From NCBI GenBank assembly GCA_013360215.1, contig JABWCP010000011.1, positions 25,164 to 89,163 on the forward strand: a stretch of 64,000 nucleotides of DNA, read 5' to 3'. The notes under the pieces were generated by a model, which was not told the DNA's origin, made no database searches, and was given only the letters and a program-made list of their open reading frames with translations. The translations under genes were made by a program, and so were the position numbers. This stretch comes from a bacterium. Its GTDB lineage: Bacteria > CLD3 > SB21. Position 1 is the first letter of the stretch; every line of letters starts with the position of its first letter. Positions 35,662 to 45,098 of the stretch are shown one piece after another.

Positions 35662-37857
35662 CTATAAATTACGTTTCCAAAATTCAATCATGGTTTTGCA
35701 TAGATGCAGTTTGGCCGCTGTATCCGTAAACGTATGTTTGCGCATGGGGTACATCATCATTTCAAAACGTTTATCCGCGCGAATCAGCTCGTCAACAAAG
35801 TGCCATGTATTTTGCGGATGGACATTATCGTCATACGTGCCATGCACTAGGAGTAATCTTCCGCTCAGGTTTTTCGCATACCGGTTGAGATCTGTTTTAA
35901 GATAACCATCCGGATTTTCCTGAGGGGTCTTCATTGTAGCTTCACCATATTTGGTATCATAATAATGCCAACTAGTGAGCGGAGCGACGGCGACACCGGC
36001 TTTAAAAAGCGAAGTTCGTGTCATGGCCAGTAGAGTAAAGGTTCCGCCACCACTGCGACCCCATATGCCAATACGTTCGGGGTTAACGAATGATCGCGTT
36101 TTAATCCAAGCCACGGCATCCTCTAGATCGCGTAATTCACCGTCGCTGGCTTGCATGCGGACAACGGTATTTTCCAGTATTTTGCTGATTCCGGTAGCGC
36201 TTCTATTATCCACGGTGATGACGATATATCCGTCGCGCACCCATAACTGATGCGGCATGATGGTTTCTTTCGGCCAACGGTGATTGACTTGCGGTGCGCT
36301 CGGGCCACCGTACACATGGAGAATGACGGGGTATTTTTTGGTCGAATCAAAATCGGCAGGACGCAGCATCATTGCGGGCATCGGAAAACTGTCACGCGTG
36401 GCGATCGTAAAAAAACGGTATGGTACGAATCCCAAAGTACGCGCATACGTTGTATCCGCCGCGGCGATCACTTGTTTGATGGAGCCGTCCGGTTTGTGCA
36501 ACGTAAGGGAAGGTGGTGTATCGGCGGATGAATGATGGTACATTAGAAACCGTCCGTCCGGACTTAGTGTCGCATCATACGTACCATCTTTGATCGAAAG
36601 TCTTTTTTTATTTTTTCCGTCAAAACGAATGCTGTAAATGTGGCGTTCAATCGAAGATTTTTCCAGTGACTGATAATATAAGGTCTGCGTTTTTTCATCT
36701 ATACCGACCACACCGCCTTTGCTGTACAGCGTTGTCATTTGTACAGACCATGTTCCAGACGTAACGGGACGTATCAAGCGCCCGTCACTTTGATAATGAT
36801 ACAGATGCGTGTATCCGCTGCGTTGAGACGACCAGATAAATTCGCTGCCACCTTTTAAAAAATACAAATCGTTGTGTTCGCGGACAAATCCGGAGTTGGT
36901 TTCTGAAAGTATCCGTGTAGGTTTTCCGGAAGCCGCATCTACAAAATAAAGATTCAATTCGGTTTGCGAACGGTTCATCGTCTGCATGGCCAATCGCTTG
37001 TTGTCGGGAAGCCATTTTACCCGCACGATGTATTCATACGTCAGGCCGGTCATATCCACAGCCACCGTTTTTCCGGTATTCATGTTTCTGCAGTGCAGGG
37101 TAGCGATAGGATTGACGCTTCCGGTTTTAGGATAACGTTGGTGTATCAATGCCGGAACGGCGGGTTTATAATCCTGAAAAACCACATCGTCAACTTGCGA
37201 TTCATCAAATTTATAAAACGCAAGTAGCGAACCGTCGTCTGACCAAAAGCTGCCAAGCTCTTCGCGATCGTAGATTTCTTCCCAATAAACCCAGGACAAA
37301 CGACCGTTTAGTAATGTCGAACTTCCGTCGGAGGTGATCCGTGTTTCTTTTTGCGAAACAAGATCGTAACTAAACAAATCATTGTGGCGGACGTAAACGA
37401 CTTTTTTTCCGTCCGGAGCAAGCCGGGGCGCCATTTCTTCGTCCGATGTCGCGGTTACGCGCGTCCATTGTGATGTTTTAAAGTGAAAGATAAATACGTC
37501 GCCTTCAAAAGAAAATAAGGCCAGCGATCCAGATGCATCCAAACCCTCCGGCCAAGGCAATGCGGGGGGAGCGGAGGAGATATGTTTTTGTAAACCCGCG
37601 ATAGCCGTACGCATATCAAAGAGTGTAAAGCGTTCCCCGCTTTGGGGATTCAACATTTGATAAGAACGTTCGGACCATGCGACGCGTGTGTCGTAAAGTA
37701 TAATGGTATTCTGCGAAGTCCAAAAATAAGAAGGCGCTTCGGTGCGTTGTTTAATTTCACCGTTGTACAGATATTCAGGTGTGAGTGTTACGTTCGTTTG
37801 AGCGTAAACGGGCGCGGTTATCATCGCCGCTATGATCCATAATAATCTTTTTTTCAT
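35662..37857 (-). CDS. Dipeptidyl peptidase IV family serine protease (S9B)
   Basis: A 731-residue secreted protease. A signal peptide (MKKRLLWIIAAMITAPVYAQ) precedes the DPPIV_N beta-propeller (about 80-460), which contains the Glu-motif segment WVYWEEIYDREELGSFW that grips the substrate N-terminus. The C-terminal alpha/beta hydrolase domain carries S602 (GRSGGG), D676 (HGTYDDNVH) and H708 (MRKHTF). The enzyme should remove X-Pro or X-Ala dipeptides from peptides in the periplasm. Together with the M28 peptidase and TonB receptor it points to growth on peptides. It lies in a minus-strand run between the TMEM175-like and YheT-like genes. Confidence 0.94.
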   Translation of the reverse strand: MKKRLLWIIAAMITAPVYAQTNVTLTPEYLYNGEIKQRTEAPSYFWTSQNTIILYDTRVAWSERSYQMLNPQSGERFTLFDMRTAIAGLQKHISSAPPALPWPEGLDASGSLALFSFEGDVFIFHFKTSQWTRVTATSDEEMAPRLAPDGKKVVYVRHNDLFSYDLVSQKETRITSDGSSTLLNGRLSWVYWEEIYDREELGSFWSDDGSLLAFYKFDESQVDDVVFQDYKPAVPALIHQRYPKTGSVNPIATLHCRNMNTGKTVAVDMTGLTYEYIVRVKWLPDNKRLAMQTMNRSQTELNLYFVDAASGKPTRILSETNSGFVREHNDLYFLKGGSEFIWSSQRSGYTHLYHYQSDGRLIRPVTSGTWSVQMTTLYSKGGVVGIDEKTQTLYYQSLEKSSIERHIYSIRFDGKNKKRLSIKDGTYDATLSPDGRFLMYHHSSADTPPSLTLHKPDGSIKQVIAAADTTYARTLGFVPYRFFTIATRDSFPMPAMMLRPADFDSTKKYPVILHVYGGPSAPQVNHRWPKETIMPHQLWVRDGYIVITVDNRSATGISKILENTVVRMQASDGELRDLEDAVAWIKTRSFVNPERIGIWGRSGGGTFTLLAMTRTSLFKAGVAVAPLTSWHYYDTKYGEATMKTPQENPDGYLKTDLNRYAKNLSGRLLLVHGTYDDNVHPQNTWHFVDELIRADKRFEMMMYPMRKHTFTDTAAKLHLCKTMIEFWKRNL

Positions 37858-37884
37858 ACATCACTTTGCCGGTATTATGGGTTG

Positions 37885-38604
37885 TTATGCATTGTTGGGA
37901 TTCATTCGAAGCTGGATTGCGTGCAATTTTTTTCCGGTACGATACCCGTGAATTCCCATAGCCGGTCCGATCATCCAATACGTTAAGCCGGCCCAATTGG
38001 CCATAGCGGAGCCGCCGTATAAAAGTAAAGAGGTTGAAAAAAGCGCAATACCGATATTGATGATATATGAACGCCGTTCGGAACGGGCAATGAAAATCTC
38101 TGCTTCATTAAGTTCAAATCGCGCGCGAAGACGGTACGCATGGTGGTACAGCAAGGCATAGATACCGCACACGGCGATGTATCCTGCATTGTAGATGTAC
38201 ATCATGTCGTCGCCTTGACCCGCCGCGATCGGCGGTTGTTCATAAGCAACACCCAACATCATATTGACGACGAGGGTCATGACAAATTTGAGCGGATAAA
38301 CAAAGAATAACACTACAAAAAGGAGCGCGGCATTCCAAACAATTGTAAAACGGTCTTGTAAACCGAAACGTCTGAAAAATTTATAATGCCAATACCATAA
38401 CATCACCAAGATCGTAAAACACGTGGCAAATGCCGGGAAACCGCGCATGGTTTCCAAAAGCTGGGAAAGGTTTTTGGGTACTTCAAGTGAAACGACCAGC
38501 AAAGTCATTGCAAAAGCAAATACCGCATCGCTGAAAGCTTCCACACGGGTGACTTCATGCCCGCGCCAGCGAAAATGAGGGTCAAGCGCTTGATTACTCA
38601 GCAT
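37885..38604 (-). CDS. TMEM175-family (DUF1211) potassium channel-like protein
   Basis: A 239-residue integral membrane protein with six hydrophobic segments. The first carries the family hallmark RVEAFSDAVFAFAMTLLV, matching the R-F-S-D filter helix of TMEM175 channels. Bacterial TMEM175 proteins have a single six-helix repeat per chain and assemble as tetramers that leak potassium, as expected here. The C-terminus is short and basic. There is no regulatory context nearby: the Nudix gene lies 45 bases upstream and the DPP IV gene 27 bases downstream. Confidence 0.85.
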   Translation of the reverse strand: MLSNQALDPHFRWRGHEVTRVEAFSDAVFAFAMTLLVVSLEVPKNLSQLLETMRGFPAFATCFTILVMLWYWHYKFFRRFGLQDRFTIVWNAALLFVVLFFVYPLKFVMTLVVNMMLGVAYEQPPIAAGQGDDMMYIYNAGYIAVCGIYALLYHHAYRLRARFELNEAEIFIARSERRSYIINIGIALFSTSLLLYGGSAMANWAGLTYWMIGPAMGIHGYRTGKKLHAIQLRMNPNNA

Positions 38605-38649
38605 AACGACCTCGCTAATTTCGAAGTTAGTCTGGAAAAAGAAGAAACG

Positions 38650-39201
38650 TTAAAGATTGTTTTGCATTACGGCAGTTTTTCGCGCCATACGGAGTACGGA
38701 TTCTTCTGTTGTATAATCGGCAATGCGATTCAACGCAATCCAAGCTAAATCTTTGGACTCGGAAGAAATGCGCAGCGGTATGGCATCATCTATTTCGATC
38801 AGAAACCGCACGTCGTAATGAAGATGCGCCGCGTCCGATTTGTGCGGCGGAATTTCGTGAATATCCAAATCAAAGGGCATATCGGACAAAAGCGTTGTCG
38901 CTTCGACACCGGATTCTTCCTGCGCTTCGCGCAAGGCCACGCGATCTACATGGGGATCGCCATCCGCATGCCCGCCTAATTGCAGCCATCGGTTGAGTTT
39001 GCCGTGATGCGTCAGTAAAACTTTATCGCGCGAGGGGTTGACGATCCATGCGCTGCCGGTAATGTGCCCGATGGACAGATAACGTTCAAAACAATCGGGG
39101 TATGTGTGGACAAAATTCAACATACGATCGCGCATCGCCGATTCGTGCGGATCGCTCGGATGGTATGCGTTTAATCGGGAGATCAACCAGTTGCGATGCA
39201 T
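38650..39201 (-). CDS. Nudix hydrolase
   Basis: A 183-residue Nudix protein. The Nudix box is GGHADGDPHVDRVALREAQEESGV (positions about 87-110), with the catalytic REAQEESG core intact; the first Glu of the textbook box is replaced, as is common in the GGHADGD subgroup. The N-terminal region holds HTYPDCFERYLSIGHITGSAWIVN, and the C-terminal part HYDVRFLIEID is typical of the same group. The substrate, a nucleoside diphosphate derivative, cannot be told. The start lies 3 bases after the stop of the REC-kinase gene. Confidence 0.88.
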   Translation of the reverse strand: MHRNWLISRLNAYHPSDPHESAMRDRMLNFVHTYPDCFERYLSIGHITGSAWIVNPSRDKVLLTHHGKLNRWLQLGGHADGDPHVDRVALREAQEESGVEATTLLSDMPFDLDIHEIPPHKSDAAHLHYDVRFLIEIDDAIPLRISSESKDLAWIALNRIADYTTEESVLRMARKTAVMQNNL

Positions 39202-39204
39202 GGC

Positions 39205-40488
39205 TTAAGAGACGTTGCGCGGATCAACGGGCAGATACACAGTAAATGTAGAGCCCATACCGGGAGCCGATTCTACTTCGATGCGGCCATGGTGCTTTTT
39301 GATGATTTCAGCAGAGATAGATAGGCCGAAACCGGTACCTTCGCTTTCCGGTTTGGTCGTAAATCCTGGATCAAAAATCTTACCGATGATGTCTTTAGGA
39401 ATACCTGCGCCATGGTCAGTGATAGCGATACGAACCGTGGTATTTTCTTGGCGGGTTTGTATGGTGACTTTGCCGTCCGCCGGTGAGGCTTGTGCCGCAT
39501 TATTGATAAGATTGATCAATACTTGGGATAGCGGCCCCGGTAATCCCAGAATGTGTGATACGACACCAAAATCTTTTACAAATTCGAGGTGATGTTTGAA
39601 TTTTGCTTTCAGAAGTGTGAGTGAACGTTCGATCTGCTGGTGTATATCGGTTTGAACAAATTCGGCGTCATCAAGCCGCGAAAAACCACGCAAATCTTCG
39701 ACAATTTCTGTAACCAGATCACACGAGTGTTTGATCACACCGACTGCCGTTTCAAAATTCTGCAACACTTCTTCGATGTTATATCGATCCTTAACAGCCG
39801 ACTTAAATTGTTCGGCTGTCTTTTGACCGGTCGTGAGTGCGTTGACTTCGATAAAAAGGTTTTTGACATCCGCCCATTCCAGCGAAATCAATTTGGTCGA
39901 ATTGCTTATATTGTTTATCGGGTTGCGGATCTCGTGGGCAATGCTGCTCATGAGTTTGCCCAACATGGACATTTTTTCGGAGCGAACCAGTTGCTCCTGA
40001 GCATTTTTCAGGTTTTCGTAAGCCGTCTTGATTTCAAGATGGGCCCGTTCGAGAGCCCGGCTTTGGGCGAAGAAATCCAGGCTGCGTTTAACAATAATAC
40101 GCAGATCATCGGTTTCAAATGGTTTGGTCACATACTGGAATACGCGCCCCGCATTGATGGATTCGATCAAATCTTTGACGTCGGTATAACCGGTGAGAAT
40201 AATGCGGATGCAGTCGGGGTTAACGCTGATGGAGCGGTTGAGAAATTCGGTTCCGGACATGACCGGCATTCGTTGATCGGAAATTATCAGCGCGATATTG
40301 GGATTTTTCTCAAGGATTTCAAGGCCGTCTTTTCCGTTGGTGGCCGTGTGCACTTTATATTCATCACTCAAAAGACGCGATAAAACAGAAAGTACATTTT
40401 CTTCATCATCCACGACCAGGATTTCGTGATGATTCAGCATATTGCTGTCTCCGGTATCCTGCGAATGCGGAAGACGTTTGAGCGACAT
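39205..40488 (-). CDS. Response regulator-histidine kinase hybrid (REC-HisKA-HATPase)
   Basis: A 427-residue soluble protein with the receiver first. The REC domain (about 20-135) has D27-D28 and phosphoacceptor D71 (IISDQRMPVMSG), with the Lys in YVTKPFETDD. A coiled coil (140-172) leads to HisKA with H185 (SSIAHEIRNP) and HATPase (NLINNAAQAS, DHGAGI, GTGFGLSISAEI). This order suggests that an upstream kinase or phosphorelay controls this kinase's activity. It has no membrane helix. A second possible start is the ATG at 40440, just before NHHEILVVDDEE. The Nudix gene follows directly. Confidence 0.9.
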   Translation of the reverse strand: MSLKRLPHSQDTGDSNMLNHHEILVVDDEENVLSVLSRLLSDEYKVHTATNGKDGLEILEKNPNIALIISDQRMPVMSGTEFLNRSISVNPDCIRIILTGYTDVKDLIESINAGRVFQYVTKPFETDDLRIIVKRSLDFFAQSRALERAHLEIKTAYENLKNAQEQLVRSEKMSMLGKLMSSIAHEIRNPINNISNSTKLISLEWADVKNLFIEVNALTTGQKTAEQFKSAVKDRYNIEEVLQNFETAVGVIKHSCDLVTEIVEDLRGFSRLDDAEFVQTDIHQQIERSLTLLKAKFKHHLEFVKDFGVVSHILGLPGPLSQVLINLINNAAQASPADGKVTIQTRQENTTVRIAITDHGAGIPKDIIGKIFDPGFTTKPESEGTGFGLSISAEIIKKHHGRIEVESAPGMGSTFTVYLPVDPRNVS

Positions 40489-40558
40489 AGGATTGTATTG
40501 AGATGGTGGCTTGAAATTTGAAAAAAATACGTTCTGAGTGAGTTTAAATCAAGAATAA

Positions 40559-41395
40559 TCATTTATTGTTTTTCCAGCGACGGTGAAACCAAAACCATTG
40601 TTCGGGAGCGGAACGGATTGCCGATTCGATCAACGCGGTATAATGCGATGAGAACGATGTTTCCGACGCAGAAATGGTGTCAATGGAAAACACAAATTGA
40701 TCCGAAGTTTCACGTTTTCCAAGACAAAGCCAAGCCCGGCATCCCGTGCGTCGGACGAGCATTTCAGGACCGGCCGGTGCAAAACACGGTTGAGAAAAAA
40801 AATGCACAGGTATTTTATTGTGACCGAAATCCTGATCCGAAAGCAAAGCCAAAGCGTGACCGGATCGAAGTGTTCTGAGTATGCCGTAAATATCATCTTC
40901 GTACAAAACTCTCATGCCACAGCGTGTGCGATGCCGAAATAACCATGCATCCACATACGGATTCGTTTGACGGCGTACTACCACCGCCAGCGAAACGCCA
41001 TGCGCGATCAACGCTTTTCCCATCAATTCCCAATTCCCAAAATGGGCGGAGATCAAAACCGAGTTGCGCAAGTTTTGCCAATCCCAATCGTCCGGTAAGC
41101 GGAATGAAAATTGTTTAGTATGAGTGCCATCGTAACGGTCCAATACCAGGAGTTCTGCAAATGTTTTGCCGAACTGGCGGTATGTTTGCCTGAGAATGCG
41201 TTGTATCGCAGAAGCATCAAACAAACCCGTGCGTACCAGATTAGAATACGCTACGCCATGACGGATTTTAAAAAAATGAAATACGTCACCGATGAAGGTT
41301 CCGATGGATGGAACGAGAGACAGAGGAATAACTAAAAGAAAATAACGAAAAAAAAGCAGAATTAAATATTCGATCCGCCAGATCAAACGTTTCAT
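40559..41395 (-). CDS. Lipid A-type lysophospholipid acyltransferase (LpxL/HtrB family)
   Basis: A 278-residue inner-membrane acyltransferase. A membrane helix lies near the N-terminus (about 10-30). The catalytic HxxxxE motif is SAHFGNWELMG, followed by VVVRRQTNPYVD, RTLRSGHALALLSDQD, and a PEQWFWFHRRWK ending typical of LpxL/LpxM. The enzyme adds a secondary acyl chain to lipid A or a related glycolipid, which supports an LPS-bearing outer membrane. I take the ATG at 41393-41395, which overlaps the rnhA stop (ATGA). The exact substrate and acyl donor are unknown. Confidence 0.88.
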   Translation of the reverse strand: MKRLIWRIEYLILLFFRYFLLVIPLSLVPSIGTFIGDVFHFFKIRHGVAYSNLVRTGLFDASAIQRILRQTYRQFGKTFAELLVLDRYDGTHTKQFSFRLPDDWDWQNLRNSVLISAHFGNWELMGKALIAHGVSLAVVVRRQTNPYVDAWLFRHRTRCGMRVLYEDDIYGILRTLRSGHALALLSDQDFGHNKIPVHFFSQPCFAPAGPEMLVRRTGCRAWLCLGKRETSDQFVFSIDTISASETSFSSHYTALIESAIRSAPEQWFWFHRRWKNNK

Positions 41396-41844
41396 TGAAC
41401 CGACAAGGCTTCGTTGCACAACGTGTCCACGCGTTCATTATAGTGGATGCCGGCGTGGCCTTTGACTTTTTCAAAGCGGACGGTATGCGTTTGGCATAGA
41501 TCGATGATGATTTCCCACAGGTCACGGTTTTTAACAGGGCTTTTGTCGGCGGTGCGCCAGCCGTTGCGTTGCCAGTTATCCAGCCACTTTTGATGGAAGG
41601 CGTTGACGATGTAAGCGCTATCGGAATGCAACGTGACCCGGCAAGGGCGTTTGAGCGCTTTAAGCGCTTCGGCGACGGCCGCCAATTCCATCCGATTATT
41701 GGTCGTGGCGTCTTCCGTTCCGGAAATTTCTTTACTTTTTCCATCCTCGGCGAGCAAAACAGCCGCCCATGCGCCGCGCCCGGGGTTACCCTTGCAGGCA
41801 CCGTCGGTGTAAATCGTGATATGAGGACTTTGTGATGTTGTCAT
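41392..41844 (-). CDS. rnhA: Ribonuclease HI
   Basis: A 150-residue RNase HI that degrades the RNA strand of RNA-DNA hybrids. The catalytic carboxylates are recognisable: D in IYTDGACKGNPG, E in NNRMELAAV, D in LHSDSAYIV and D in NERVDTLCNEA, with the His loop KGHAGIHYN. Length and motifs match E. coli RnhA with the basic handle (WLDNWQRNGWRTADKSPVKNRDLW). It is the first gene of a short unit with the acyltransferase. Confidence 0.96.
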   Translation of the reverse strand: MTTSQSPHITIYTDGACKGNPGRGAWAAVLLAEDGKSKEISGTEDATTNNRMELAAVAEALKALKRPCRVTLHSDSAYIVNAFHQKWLDNWQRNGWRTADKSPVKNRDLWEIIIDLCQTHTVRFEKVKGHAGIHYNERVDTLCNEALSVQ

Positions 41845-42167
41845 AGCTACATTTTATAAAAATTATCATCAACCAAAAGATTTTTTTTAAATAAGATCGA
41901 AACTGCATTGAACTTGACCTTGAATGTCCTACATCCTGTTTTCTTAGATGATAATCGCTTATACACAAGACAGGTCATGAAAGATCGGCTATTTCGTCTG
42001 GACATAGCAGGGAGTATGAAGAATGAGACTATACAAAAAATACGTGTTATGTTGAATAGACTCGAAAGTAATATTTCTTGCGATTACACTTCATTTTTCT
42101 TTACATTGGGGCGGTTCCGTCTTATCACTTATCAAATAACAACAAAAACCCTTTTTTGGAGGAGCGT
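41845..42167. other. 323-bp divergent intergenic region
   Basis: AT-rich region between the divergent rnhA and YfiR-like genes. It should contain both promoters, but I cannot pick a convincing box pair. There is no conserved open frame and no palindrome or repeat that stands out. The last bases hold a strong GGAGGAG ribosome binding site at 42158-42164 for the gene at 42168. Confidence 0.5.
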
Positions 42168-42713
42168 GTGAAACGATTGACCGTACTTATCGGTTTCGTG
42201 TGTTGTCCTATTTTGAGTTTGTTTGCTCAATATCAAATTGATGCCACAGAATCCGTGCATGTTCCCGTGCTGATCAAAAGTTTATCGTATGACAGCAAAC
42301 TCAAAGGCGGAAATCTTCTGATATTGTCGCGTACCGATGAAAACGGTAATCGCAATAAAGCGTCTTCGTTGTTTTCCGGGAAAACGATCAAATCCAACAC
42401 ATTACAGGCGTTTGACGGGACGTATTCCGGTAAAGCAGCATTGGCCTCCATACTTGATAATCTCGGCGTACATCTGATATACATATGTGATGATCTGACA
42501 GCGGCCCAGGTGTCGGAAATTTCGGCTTTGTGTAATGCTAAAAGTATCCTGAGTATATCCGGAGTAACGGATCATGTGACCACAGGGTTGGTCAGTTTAT
42601 CGGTGTCCAATGAAGGCGGGAAAACAAAAACATTTCTGAATAAAACGAAGATGCGTGCTGAAGGCCACGCTTTTAGTGCGCAGTTTCTTCAGCTGTGTAA
42701 AATCGTCGAATAA
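42168..42713 (+). CDS. Secreted YfiR/DUF4154-like protein
   Basis: A 181-residue periplasmic protein. The GTG at 42168 is chosen because GGAGGAG lies four bases before it and because it gives a good signal peptide (MKRLTVLIGFVCCPILSLFA). The open frame further upstream has none of these features. The mature domain resembles DUF4154/YfiR: KGGNLLILSR, LDNLGVHLIYICDDL, ILSISGVTDH, a FLNKTKMRAEGHAFSAQFLQL helix at the end. YfiR proteins restrain the membrane cyclase YfiN, but no GGDEF gene is adjacent. The match is by pattern only, so it is tentative. Confidence 0.62.
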   Translation: MKRLTVLIGFVCCPILSLFAQYQIDATESVHVPVLIKSLSYDSKLKGGNLLILSRTDENGNRNKASSLFSGKTIKSNTLQAFDGTYSGKAALASILDNLGVHLIYICDDLTAAQVSEISALCNAKSILSISGVTDHVTTGLVSLSVSNEGGKTKTFLNKTKMRAEGHAFSAQFLQLCKIVE

Positions 42714-42815
42714 GGTTGCGACGTTATATTGCTGTAAAAAAATATATCAAAAATTTATACTGATTTTTTGATGCGTTTCTGTAAGTTTTTGAAACGGTTT
42801 TTACAGATTGAAGGG

Positions 42816-43442
42816 TCAGATTTCGCCGCGTAAAGACTTGGTGATCACTTCGGCTTTGGAGTGGACATGCAATTTGCGGTAAATATTTTTGATGTGCGAA
42901 CGGATTGTCTCAATCGTCACATCCATGCGATCGGCGATCATTTTGTAACTCAAACCATCCACCAATCCCACCACGACTTCTTTCTCTTTATCGGACAGCG
43001 TTGACTGAGGTTTTTGTGACGGCGCGGGATAAAAGTGCTGAATCACTTTGCGGGCTATCTGCGGTGACATCGGTGCACCGCCGTTATGCAATTCGTCCAG
43101 TGATCGTGCAATATCCGCAAACGGAGTATTTTTGATAAGATAACCGGATGCACCGTTGCACAGGGCTTCAAAAATTCGCGCCGGATCATCATGGACCGTA
43201 AACATCACGATGTCCGTATCGGGAAATTTTTCCCGGAAGAGACGTATTGCACTCAATCCCGACATACCGGGTAAGCCTATGTCGAGAATCAGAATATCAG
43301 GCGTATGCGTTTTGAACGCTTCCAAATCTTCTTCGACGGATCCGGCGGAAGTCGTTATCGTAAAACGGTTGTCTTTTTTCAAAAATGCCGTCACATTCTG
43401 GCGAATTTCCGCGTCGTCCTCGATCATCGCAATGCGTATCAT
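42816..43442 (-). CDS. NarL/FixJ-type response regulator
   Basis: A 208-residue regulator. The receiver domain has D9-D10 (MIEDDAE), phosphoacceptor D54 (LILDIGLPGM) and the Lys in GYLIKNT. A LuxR-type helix-turn-helix follows (LSDKEKEVVVGLVDG, SYKMIADRMDVTIETIRSHIKNIYRKL). AAAGGATC lies upstream of the ATG at 43442. The likely cognate kinase is the giant sensor at 45967-48840, which is on the same strand but separated by two enzyme genes. Confidence 0.92.
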   Translation of the reverse strand: MIRIAMIEDDAEIRQNVTAFLKKDNRFTITTSAGSVEEDLEAFKTHTPDILILDIGLPGMSGLSAIRLFREKFPDTDIVMFTVHDDPARIFEALCNGASGYLIKNTPFADIARSLDELHNGGAPMSPQIARKVIQHFYPAPSQKPQSTLSDKEKEVVVGLVDGLSYKMIADRMDVTIETIRSHIKNIYRKLHVHSKAEVITKSLRGEI

Positions 43443-43518
43443 AAACGATCCTTTGTAAAACATTCATCGCAAACTAAGGCCGTCATCGGAGAAAACCAAT
43501 CCCATAACGATGGGATGG

Positions 43519-44988
43519 CTAAGCTTCGACACGAAACCAGTCGGTTATGGCCGCGCTGTTTTCTTTGAACTCTTTGTGGCGAAATTCGTTGGCCGATCCG
43601 TCGTAAACGTAGCCTTTCGACCATGTTTTGTGATGGGACGCCACATCGCTAATCGCGCGAAGGATGAAATCCACCTCCTGGTCGGTCATCACCGGGTGAA
43701 GAGAAAGTCGTATCCAACCCGGTTTTTCGGACATGTCGCCGTGATCAATTTCGTCCGTGATGCGTTTGGAAAATTCGCGCGTCACATTGAGTAAATAATG
43801 ACCATACGTGCCGGCACAGGAACAGCCGCCGCGAACTTGAATGCCAAAGCGATCGTTGAGCAGTTTGACGCCGAGATTGTAGTGCAGACCGTCTATATAA
43901 AACGAAATGATGCCGAGGCGATGTTCGACATGATCGGCCAGTATGTGCAACCCCGGTGCCTGACGCAAAACCTGGAATACGCGCGGCAACATTTCTTCTT
44001 CTCTCGCCATCATACGCGACGGATCCATCGTTTCTTTGAGGCGAATCGCCATCGCGGCTTTGATCGCCTGCAAAAAAGGCGGTGTACCGCCGTCTTCGCG
44101 AATTTCGATATCCTGAAAATATTTATGTTCGCCCCAGGGGTTGGTCCATGTCACCGTACCGCCACCGGGTTGATCGGGAATTTTATTACCGTAAAGTTGA
44201 GCGTTGAAAATCAAAACACCGGGCGTGCCGGGTCCGCCGAGAAACTTATGCGGAGAGAAATAAATAGCATCCAGACGCGCATCGGTATCGGCGGGGTGCA
44301 TATTGATCGGTACATACGGCGCGGAGCATGCAAAATCCACAAAACAATACCCGCCGTTTTGATGCATGATTTTAGCTATGTCGTGATAGGGCGTTTGAAT
44401 CCCCGTGACGTTGGAACATGCGGTGACGGAAGCAATTTTCATAGGCCGGTTTTTGTAGCGTTCCAGCAGCCTTGAGAGATCGTTCAGATCCACCAAACCT
44501 TTTTCATCACGTCCAACTAATTCTACATCCGCGATGGTTTCCAGCCATGAGGTATGATTGGAGTGATGCTCCATGTGGGTTACAAAAATCACAGGGCGCT
44601 CCGCTTCGGGTACGGAAATGCGTCCGCTGAATTTTTCAGGAATGCGAAGATTGAGTATGCGTTGAAACTTGGCGACCGCACCGGTCATACCCGAACCCGC
44701 AAAAATTAAAACGTCATTAGGAGCGGCATTTACATGCCCTTTGATGATCGCTTTAGCTTCGTGGTACGCATGCGTCATTGTCGTTCCGGTAGTGGTGGTT
44801 TCCGTATGCGTATTGGCGACGTAAGGGCCGAACCGCGAAAGCAGTTGTTCCTCGATAGGACGATACAACCGTCCGCTTGCTACCCAGTCGGCGTAAACGA
44901 TGTGTTGTGTTCCGTACGGAGTTTGGACAGTCAGGTCGTGACCGATGGTGTTGGTACGAAATTTTTGGAAGTACTCTTCAAGTTTCAT
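43519..44988 (-). CDS. Class V aminotransferase / cysteine desulfurase-like PLP enzyme
   Basis: A 489-residue PLP enzyme of the aminotransferase class V fold. The PLP lysine is K248 (YFSPHKFLGG), and THMEHHSNHTSW, VTACSNVTGI and FVDFACSAPYV match cofactor-binding segments. RGGCSCAGTYGH near residue 390 places a Cys in the loop where cysteine desulfurases have their catalytic Cys. It is about 80 residues longer than SufS. It belongs to a subgroup often annotated as selenocysteine lyase/cysteine desulfurase-like; the substrate is not established. There is no Suf or Isc gene nearby. Confidence 0.85.
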   Translation of the reverse strand: MKLEEYFQKFRTNTIGHDLTVQTPYGTQHIVYADWVASGRLYRPIEEQLLSRFGPYVANTHTETTTTGTTMTHAYHEAKAIIKGHVNAAPNDVLIFAGSGMTGAVAKFQRILNLRIPEKFSGRISVPEAERPVIFVTHMEHHSNHTSWLETIADVELVGRDEKGLVDLNDLSRLLERYKNRPMKIASVTACSNVTGIQTPYHDIAKIMHQNGGYCFVDFACSAPYVPINMHPADTDARLDAIYFSPHKFLGGPGTPGVLIFNAQLYGNKIPDQPGGGTVTWTNPWGEHKYFQDIEIREDGGTPPFLQAIKAAMAIRLKETMDPSRMMAREEEMLPRVFQVLRQAPGLHILADHVEHRLGIISFYIDGLHYNLGVKLLNDRFGIQVRGGCSCAGTYGHYLLNVTREFSKRITDEIDHGDMSEKPGWIRLSLHPVMTDQEVDFILRAISDVASHHKTWSKGYVYDGSANEFRHKEFKENSAAITDWFRVEA

Positions 44989-45098
44989 GAATGCAGAGCT
45001 TATAAGGGTTAATGATTTTTAAACCCGAGAGGATAATTAAAAAAACAACCAACTGCATGCAAAAAATCATCGGGTTTTCTGTACGTAAAATCGCTGTT

